From assembly GCA_013398015.1 (NCBI GenBank), contig VZRR01009912.1:186001-250000 (forward strand): a DNA stretch of 64,000 bases, read 5' to 3'. Numbering within the stretch: the first letter of the stretch is position 1; every line of letters begins with the position of its first letter. The translations under genes were made by a program, and so were the position numbers. Source of the DNA: Oreocharis arfaki (lineage: Eukaryota; Chordata; Aves; Passeriformes; Paramythiidae). This document shows, piece by piece, positions 55,649 through 64,000 of the stretch. Under the pieces are notes generated by a model. It saw nothing but the letters and a program-made list of their open reading frames with translations. It did no database searches and was not told where the DNA came from.

Positions 55649-58600
55649 CCCAGCAAAGTCCTGCTCAGCCCTTGCATGGATCTTTTTTTGCGTAGCACCT
55701 CCTATTGTTTCAACTATCTGCTCTGTTCACTGGCTTAGGTCTATCTCAAAAGTCAGCTGTTACATCCCGGAGGGATTCCCCACCGAAAACACTCCCACAG
55801 CACTCTTTGCAACATGGTTTTCCTCTCTCACCCCGCTTTTGAGAGCCCCAAAATATCCCTGGCAGGGGTAGCCAGCCCCATCCTTTGCAGGCACGACTCT
55901 TTTTTTAGAATTCAAGGTTGTGGTTCAGGCCACAGCACAGGCCCTGGGAAAGTTTCCTGCCCCATGGGACCAAGCCTCCCATCCTGCCACACGTGTTAGT
56001 CACTCCAAGTGGGAAGGAAAAATGATCTGTGGCACCAAAGCAGTGGATTAAGCCCCAGTCTGCTCTTAATCCCTCTAACAGGATAACCAAGGGCTTGTGC
56101 CAGCATCTCTAACCTCCTGCAGCCCCAGCCAGCGTCACTGCCTGCTGGCCTTCCAGCACGTGGTTTCCAATGGCTGCAGAAGACATCCACTGGCTGGGAT
56201 AATCCTTGCATGTAGTCAGGCTTCTCTGTTTAGTTTCTCGAGGAACAAAAGGCTTCCACACTCTCTGCCCTTTCCACCAAAAGGGCAACAGTTTCTTTAA
56301 ACACACGCTGTACACATTAGGGATGCTAATGTTTAGGAATCGGGAATTCAGGAATAACCAAAAAACCTAGATACTGAATATCCTCGGGGCATGGAAAGCT
56401 CCATAAGGCTACTGAGTGCCCTTCAGGATATCTAAAACTTTCTAATTTAAAAGGAAGAAGGCAAAGGGCAGCACCATCCCCTGGTTTTGCTCCACTGCCC
56501 GCGGCTGATCCTGTCGGAGCTCAGAGGAGATTCCAGCCAGTTTAACTTCAAGTCCTTTGCTCTAACCTAAATAAACAAGATTATACCCAGCTTAGAGCTG
56601 GTGTGTCTGTGTAAGGTACTTAATATAAGCACCTTTATATAACCCCCCTCTCTGAATCCTTTGCAGTCTTTAAGGATTTATCCCTGCTTATCTCCAGCAG
56701 AAAAGGTGTTGCCTTCATCTTCATTTGGCAGATGGGAAACCAGGGGCTGGTGGGGCTTGAGGGAAGGACATATCTCCCTTTATTTTGTCCATCCAAAAGC
56801 TAGACATGCAGGCTTGGCCTCTTACACACACTGCCTCATCAGCCACTGGTAACAACACCACTTCCAAAGGTAATTTGTAAATGCCACAGCAGGAATTACC
56901 CTGGGAAATACCTGTCTCCTCAGTGATGATGGATTAGCATCGACCTCGGGCCAGGATTAAACCCCTGTGTGGCAGTGGTTCCCTGTGGTGCTCATCGCAG
57001 GGCACTGCCCAGGACAGATGGGGCACAGTCCACATCCCAGGCTTGCCTTGCCCTCTGTAGGCTGTTGCTTGGGAGCACCAACCTGTAACAGCAGCCCCCA
57101 CTCCGTGGTACTCCACGGTGCACAACCGAAACCGCTGAGGGATTAGAGGCTTCGAGCAGCCTGACTGTGCCTGAGCACCGAGCAGATGCCACAGGAAGAT
57201 AAGCCATGGCTCTTTTGTTCTTTTTCAGGAAGCTCTTCGCAAGTTCCAGCCTTGACACAAAGCACTAAATTGTGTACTTGATAGCTTTATTAGCCAGGTT
57301 CCTCTGATAACCCAGGTTTCTGTGGCAGGTTTCTGATCCTCACCCTGTTATCACGCTCACAAGACCGTTCCTTACTCAAGCCACCGATTTGGGTGCGTGT
57401 GCTTCTGGCGTATGCTTGATGGAAGGTCCTCCAGCGCCTGCAGGGCTTAAGGCAAGCTCACAGTCTGATTAAGCACGGGCCCTGACAGTGCTAATGCTAT
57501 ATGAATATGGAACAACACTAACGAACTCTAACGAGCTAGACCACAGGGTTTGTTTGCAAGGGCCCAGAACCTGTCCTACCGGCTGGTGGAGAAGAGGCAG
57601 TTTGCTCATTACAGCACGCTCCCCTCCCGCCCATCCATGCCGAGAGAGGCTCTGCCCAGGTGGAGGCCTTTTTAATTTGTGAAGCTGTCTTTTGATCTCT
57701 GTATCTCGAAGCATAATGAGAAGGTTTGAACTCTGCCCGTCCCACCCTCTCCGTACCTCCCACTTGCTCTGATTCCCCAGAGCCAGGCAAGGCAAGGGGA
57801 GAACTGCCACAGCTCTAGGATTCACTTCTTCCTGGAGAGAAGGATATTTGTGGCCTTCTAAAACACACTTCAGTAGCCACAATCATGGTTGATGCAGCAG
57901 GAAAGTACCAGTCCCTGCACACCTTCCTCTCTCTCACACAGACACCTGACTCGGTGAGGGAATCCAGGGTGATCACACCTCAAAAGCAGCTCCTTATCCC
58001 CTTGGTTCACACAGACCAAAGCAGCTCTCAGAGGCCCCCTGGAGCCACTTGTGCCCCTAGGTGGAGAGGCTGGTGACCACTGCTGCAGGATGTTGGCTCC
58101 TGTAGGACCTCTGCTCTGGAAGGAAGTTCCTGGTGACTGGTGCCTTCTGCTGGAGCTGCTGCAGGAGCTCCTGTGCTGGCAAAGAGCCATACATCCCACT
58201 CATCCCGTGACCCATCAGGGCCTTTCCCTGATGACTCAGTCTCTCTCCCATCCTGGATCGATCCTGCACTGCTGGCACACCACTTGAAGCTCCTTCTCCA
58301 CCACTTCCTGCCCCTTGGGCTGCAGCCTCCAGAGCCGCAGTGGAAACCGCAGCAAGAGCTCATTTGGCGTGGCGATCTGTGTCCAGGAGAGCCGGCTCAG
58401 CCACTCGGTTACTCCTCTCCCATGGCTCTTCCTTCCCTCAAAAGGAAATGAAAGCAAGCTCCAAGCCAGACATGTGTCCTCAATGAAACCCATCTGCCAG
58501 AGCCATCGCCACGGTCTCACCGGGCTGTTGCCTGCTCAGGGAGTCCAGCCCCGCCATGGAGAAGCGCACGTAGCCAGTCCCAGGGGCAGCACGCACCCAA

Positions 58601-60919
58601 GGGGACACGAGGCTGGAGCAGGGGATGCCACGGGACGGCCAGGCCAGCTGTGTCCTCCCCAAGCGCTCTGCCTGGGGCTGTGCTACCTCCTTTCTCAGCA
58701 GCGACAACAACTTCTAGGCAAGGAGCCAGCTGATAGCTCTGCGCAGCCACAGATGTCTCCATACAGTTCCCATACACACATTTTGGAGAGGTGAAGACCT
58801 CCTTAGAAGAAACAAGCATGGGCTGATGGGCCGGGGTATCCACCCCACCCATCTCCCCTACCTGCTTCACAAATTTACTCCAAGGGATATTTCCTACGCT
58901 TAGTTGTGTGACCCTTGCAAAGTCTCCCAAGTATTTCTACCTCCCTGACAGGAAGTTTATGCTAACATGTTTTTACAACATGCATTCAGTCAGTCATACT
59001 CCAGATGTCCTCTGCAATCACCCCTCCTTCTCAGTGGGATCTGCTGTCACACCAACTACTTCGTCCAGCCTCCAACAGAGCCTTTATTAGAGCATGAACC
59101 CTTTTGCCTTCTGCCATCAACTCCCCCTCCAGGTATTTTCACATTTCACTGTTCCCTCTCACCTCCTTGTCCTGCCCCACGGCTCAGTTAATAATAGTAG
59201 ATCCCACCTATTCTGCATTCTCCCAGTGCTCTCCGAGAGTTAAGCAGCAGCAGCTCCAGTGCTGAGTCCTGACATGTCCCCAGCTGGCAATGGGCTGCTG
59301 CCCTGACAGCCCCAGCAGCAAAAGCAGTGGCTCTCACTGCAGACATCCAGAGTAGACACAGAGTGAAAACATGTGGGTTCAACAGCCCCTCTTAGCTCCT
59401 AACAGGGCTTTGCATCCTACCAGAGCATTCCCTTTGGTCCGTGTTCTGGGCCAGGTTTGTTTGTACCTCTTGGAGATGTCCCCCAGGGACCCAGGGATGC
59501 AGCTCCAGCACCTCCTTTGGTGCGTGTGGTGGGGCCAGGGCAGTTATGAGGGGCTTGTGTGGTAACCTTTGTCCAGGTTAGGAAGCTCTCTTTCAGTCCT
59601 TGCTAACCCACCTCAGGACTGAGGTAGAAAACACAAGGGGGGTCACCTGCATCAAGACCTGATGTGGCCGATTTCACGGGCACTGTGCTGTACACACTGC
59701 TCACCTGAAAGAACCCCAAAACCTCCCCATTTCCCACAGGGAGGTGCAGCCCCTTTAGCTGTGAAATAGGGCTCGTTAGCAGTCTTGCTCCTCTGTTGTA
59801 TGCCTGCACCTTCTCACTTTTGGTGGGTTGTCTTCTGCAAGACCTGACAATATACAAACACATCTACCCGTGCTTCCTCCTGCTCCAGCCACGCCTGCAC
59901 ATCTGCCCCACCTGCTGCAGGCAGGCAGGCAGGGAGAGCAGCTCTGCCAGCTGTGAGGACAGTGACCCCCCCCAACCGCAGCACCGGGGCGGCAGGGCTG
60001 TGTTTTGCAGAGCACGTGCAGCCCCACGCAGGAGGCACGTTCGCTCCTGCTGCCTGTGGTTCCTGGCAGGCTTTCCAGGGAGCAGCCCTCGGCTCACTGA
60101 GCTGCTTGTTCGGGAGCATGTCGTGTTTTTGCCTCGTCTTGCAGCTGCCTGTCAGCTGCTGTACAAACACAGCCCTGTCTCCCATGCTCACCCCAACCTC
60201 TTCTCACTCCTCAGCTCTGCTCTTTGCGGTGCTCAGGATTAGCCACACCTCAGCTGGGTAAACAGGAGCTGATCCTGCCCCATCAGCCGGGGGCTTTGCA
60301 GCCTCAGCTGCCGCAAGCAAGAAGTGCTCTTTTATTTTTCTCCCAAGTAAATCTCCCTTTCATCATTCAGCAGATCTGAAGCCCTTAATTGGACACAGCA
60401 GTGGATGTGATCCTCTGCATTGGTTTAATCTTATATTTTCTTTCTTCATCCTTTTATTTTCTTTCTTTACCCTTGTATTCTCTGCTTTTGTTCCACTCAG
60501 CTTCCTTATCTTCTGATCCATTCCTCATTTTCTCGCTCCTTTTCCCCACTCCTATCTGTCCCCTTCTTTTTGCTTTTACACCCATCTGAGAAAAGCCACC
60601 CTTCCTTTCTGTATGTCACCCTCTGGGTGCTAAATAATGAACTAATGAACTATTCTAGTCTGAAAAAAAGCCCTGGAGGTTGTTCGTAACTGCAGCCAGC
60701 ACCTTAGTCTTCATCTCAGCTCAGAGGCAGTGTTTCCTGCAAATTTTTACCTGGCTCGGAAGGGATGCTGAGCAGGGAAGGAGGAGGACACCCATTCCCT
60801 GCAGCACAGCACCCTCTAGCCTCCACCAGGGCGGTAGCTCTTTCCTGAGCTGGAAGGAGGAAGGACCTTCACCATCCACTCAGCCACGCATCCTCCAATC
60901 CTGCCACACTCCCTACACT

Positions 60920-60992
60920 TCCAGCCCTGCTCCCTGCATGTCCAGCCCTGCTCCCTGCATGTCCAGCCCTGCTCCCTGCATGTCCAGCCCTG
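60920..60992 (+). repeat. 21-bp tandem repeat, about 3.5 copies
   Basis: Three perfect 21-bp copies start at 60920, 60941 and 60962, each beginning tccagccctgctccctgc; a partial fourth runs to 60992. It is identical between copies, so it is recent or actively homogenised. No gene overlaps it. Confidence 0.95.
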
Positions 60993-63900
60993 CGTTAACT
61001 CCAACAAAATCCTCCTGCAGCGTTACTGCCAAATCCAAGGATGGATTTCATGGGAACTCCGGAGCTCAGGATCTTAAAGCTGATCTGGCCTGGTCTGAGG
61101 AGACATGTGGCAAATCAGACGTCATTTCCCCAAAGTTGAGACATCAGTTTTGCAAGGTGGAGCCTGCAATGTGCCAAGGTGGAGTCAGCCTGGAGAAGGG
61201 GTCATTACACAGCAGCACCGTTTATTTCCTCCAGCCCATGCAATACTTTAATTCAGAGGTGGTACAAAGGGAAGTGCTGCTCCTGCAAAGCCAGGTAAGG
61301 TCAGCCAGAGTGGAATGCAGCAGCTCTCCAGTTGCTTTGTTTTCCTGGGACGCTGATCTGCAGCCTCCCGGGTGCCTGTGCATGGAAAATGGTGGCCACC
61401 CCCAGCTCACCTCTGGCCATGGTGGCAGACCTTCCCCGCTTGGCTGTGACTGCCCGTGCATCTCCAGGAAACCATCAGGCACATGGAGATGCTCTGGATG
61501 AGCCTTTCATCCCAGCCATCCCACTGCTCCTTGCAGCTTCCTCCCTACCTACCCACCCCTCCAAACCATGCTCCCGTGGCTCACCCACAACCTCACCCAC
61601 AACCCACCCCCCTGCACCAGCATCAAGCCTGTTTCCTCTCACCCCTGCTTTCCTTCTACACCTCCAGGCAGGAAACAGAGCTCTGGCTCTCTGCTCCTGA
61701 ATACCATCACTCATTCTCCCAAATCACAACTGTAACCAGTTCTTTTGTACTCACCATTATCCAAACACCGTTGTGATCTCCCTCCCTCCCTCCCAGATCT
61801 ATCCCAGTTCCCACTACTTTGGCACAAGGCAGTAGCTTCCACCTCCACTCCATTTATTTCCATAAATATTGCTCTCTAGGAAAAGGCCCTTCCCCATCCC
61901 TCAGGCAATACTAAAATTTGGATTTTTACAAGGGGCTGCTAATCCCATTGTTTGCTTCACTGAGCATTTCAGTTTGCAGGATTGCAACCCTGCATTCTCC
62001 TCAGGCCCCACTACTTCTACAGAAACTTTTCCACAGAAAGCATTTCACAAGCAGCCACTGAAAAAACCCCACAAAACTGTGGCCTTAGCAGACTCCCTGC
62101 CAGCTTTCTGAGGCAGGACAATCACAGTCTTTCCAGACTCCAACCTCAGGAACACACTATAGTGGCAAATGTCAGACAGACCACTTGGGATTAAACAGAA
62201 GACCAGCGGTTTCCTTTATTCAGTATGTCATCTTGGAAACTCTCCAACTCTTGGGGAAGTTCATACATCCTTCTGGCTCTAGTGCATTCATTTGTCTGAA
62301 TCCACCCTGTTTTATCTCAGAGATGCCTCCTCTCCCTGCTCTCACTGCCTGCCGGACACCTGCTGCTTTGATGCCACCTCCACTGCACAGAACCCCCATG
62401 CTTCTGCAGGTGGCTTTAGGGACAGGTGCCACACCAAAGCACTGCCTGGCTCCTGCAGCTGTGTCTTCAGTTACCAAAACATGTGAAAGGGGCAAAAACA
62501 GCTCTAAGTGAATAAGAGGTGGCTGCATGGAACAGGTCTGCTCAGCCTGGCAAGTTTTGGTGCAGAAGGTATTCTCAAAGCAGGAATTTCACTTAACCAG
62601 ACTCCCTGGAAAATTCAGTAGTGTTGTGGCACAGATTCCTTTCCTCCTTTCAGGGAGATAGAGATGGATCCTTCTCCTAGACCACCGAGTCCGTGTGCGG
62701 AGCCAGGCAGGGTTCAAGGGCCATGGAGCAGCCAAAAGCAGGACCCGTAGCACTGCTGATGCCAGGGAGTGGTTTTCAAAACCTCTTCCTCCAGCAAGCA
62801 GCTGTGGCTGGATGTGGGATAAAAGCAGTGAGCTGGCTGCTGGGAATTTGTGGACAGAAGCAGCAGGACACAGCCTGGTAAAGTGCTCAGCTCAGAGGCA
62901 TTTCTCTTTTGGCCTAAAGAATTCAGGAATGCAATAGCCCATCTGCTCTGAAATGATCAGTGAAGCTCTCTGTATAAGCAGTCTGAGCCCTCTTGGGTTT
63001 GGGAGAAAAACAAAAAAAAGTGAGTCAGAAAGTTTCTAGCAATGGCCTTCAGCCATTAGAGGAGAGCAGAGCCTGTGGTCTAGAGGGGAAAAAAAGGTGG
63101 ACAGCAGTACCCAGCAGGGCTGAGGTCAGTCACTTCAGTTCTATAATTAGGAAATAAATAGCATGCTAAATAAACCCAGAGTAGAAGCTTTTGAGGAGCG
63201 TGACAGAGCTGGAAGTTGGCAAGGAGCAGCTGAATGAGAATGTGATGGAAAAATACTGATCAGGTGGGCCACGTGCCACCTCCCCAGCTGGTTCGTATGA
63301 TGCAGCCGTTCTCCCATCCCTGGCACTTGCCTCCGTACGTTGCCAGCTCCTCAGGACAGAGGCTGGTCTATTTAGAGCTCTGCAAAGTGCCCATTACTCT
63401 TTTAGACACCATTTTCAGAAAATACATACGAGTCCAAGGAGCACTGTGCCTCCAGATCCAGCAGGCTCTGGAACAGCATGGCTCTGCAGCCCACAGGCCA
63501 AAGCCTCACTGGCACTGCAGGGAAGGCAGAGCCGGAGAAGAGGAAAAAGCATTGCCTTTATTTCCATCTGCAAAGCTTTTTTTGTGCTCGCATGTCACTG
63601 ACAGGCACTTTGCTTATTTTCAGCTGGCAATCAAACCGTGTCTAAGAGGTGTGTTTTCCTTTTTGCTCCTGCTACACACTGCCAGAGATGAACACCCTGA
63701 TGTTTCCTCGGGCAAAAAGGTTTCCTCGGGGGTGCAAAGTCCGCGGGAGTCCTTCAGCACACGGCACGTTTTGCTGAGCAGGAGAAAAGCTGGGCCAGGG
63801 GAAATGGAGTAGAAAAAGAGTTCAGAGTTCCTTGTGGCAGCAACAGCCAAAAGAGAGAGGGATGTGAAGAACGAAAGGTGATTGTCACCACAGTGTTGCA

Positions 63901-64000
63901 CGGGGGTGTTTCGGGCTGGTTCAGCAGCACGTGGAGCTCTCTGTGCCTGGTACCTTTCCAATTGCTGCATTTATAAGGTGGAATTTTCATCAGTCTTTTT

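Larger units (their letters stand above)
53310..64000. other. Intergenic sequence upstream of MFGE8, no gene recognised
   Basis: Nothing here shows recognisable protein domains, exon-like splice pairs or RNA genes. In mammals ABHD2 follows MFGE8, but I found none of its coding sequence. Features are an N gap, a short tandem repeat and T-rich low-complexity sequence near 60430-60560. Confidence 0.6.

Noticed and set aside
60389..60589. A hydrophobic 66-codon frame that looks like a membrane protein
   Set aside because: The DNA is a T- and C-rich low-complexity stretch (ttttctttcttca type), which always translates to Leu/Phe/Ser. No gene context.
53310..64000. Start of ABHD2 upstream of MFGE8
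   Set aside because: ABHD2 is expected next by synteny, but no frame shows its alpha/beta hydrolase sequence. A non-coding first exon could still be present and would not be visible to me.
1..64000. A CRISPR array, operon or other prokaryote-type system
   Set aside because: All supported genes are split by spliceosomal introns and belong to vertebrate matrix families. The only regular repeats are the coding array and minisatellites.

Overview
This window is vertebrate nuclear DNA, almost certainly from a bird. It holds intron-split genes with GT/AG splice sites and CR1 LINE 3' ends carrying the bird-type ATTCTATGATTCTATGAT tail. Introns are compact, and the aggrecan is avian in type (a 20-residue repeat in its chondroitin-sulfate region and one EGF module). 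A possible LTR-derived repeat in MFGE8 intron 1 hints at a non-galliform bird, but the species cannot be named. A run of 23 Ns and one isolated n mark it as draft assembly.

Layout. 1-7040: ACAN 5' flank or intron 1, with no recognisable exon. 7041 to about 32605 (+): ACAN, the cartilage proteoglycan aggrecan. I assembled 17 coding exons with consistent splice phases, giving 2110 residues. The order is signal peptide, G1 (Ig plus two Link modules), interglobular domain, G2 (two Link modules), a short keratan-sulfate-type region, one 3.2 kb chondroitin-sulfate exon, then G3 (EGF, C-type lectin, Sushi, basic tail). About 33108-36349, with 5' UTR probably reaching about 38030 (-): HAPLN3, a link protein of 360 residues (signal, Ig, Link, Link). 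About 41730-53202 (-): MFGE8 (lactadherin), 474 residues (signal, three EGF modules with an RGD in the second, two discoidin domains). 53310-64000: intergenic sequence with no gene that I can support.

The genes belong together. Aggrecan G1 and a HAPLN link protein each bind hyaluronan through Link modules and bind each other through Ig domains, which locks proteoglycan aggregates in the matrix. MFGE8 is a secreted bridge between RGD-binding integrins and phosphatidylserine membranes. The trio matches the ACAN-HAPLN3-MFGE8 block known in mammals and is paralogous to VCAN-HAPLN1-EDIL3. ACAN and HAPLN3 are convergent, with poly(A) signals about 540 bp apart. HAPLN3 and MFGE8 run in the same direction.

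The most distinctive sequence is the CS exon of ACAN. It holds about nineteen in-frame 60-bp units with a three-unit higher-order pattern, and regular units in which the Ser-Gly glycan attachment site has become Arg-Gly. Other points of note are a conserved aggrecanase site without the mammalian MMP site, the EDIL3-like three-EGF form of MFGE8, and decayed minisatellites in introns of HAPLN3 and MFGE8. I found no RNA gene, CRISPR array or novel multi-gene system.
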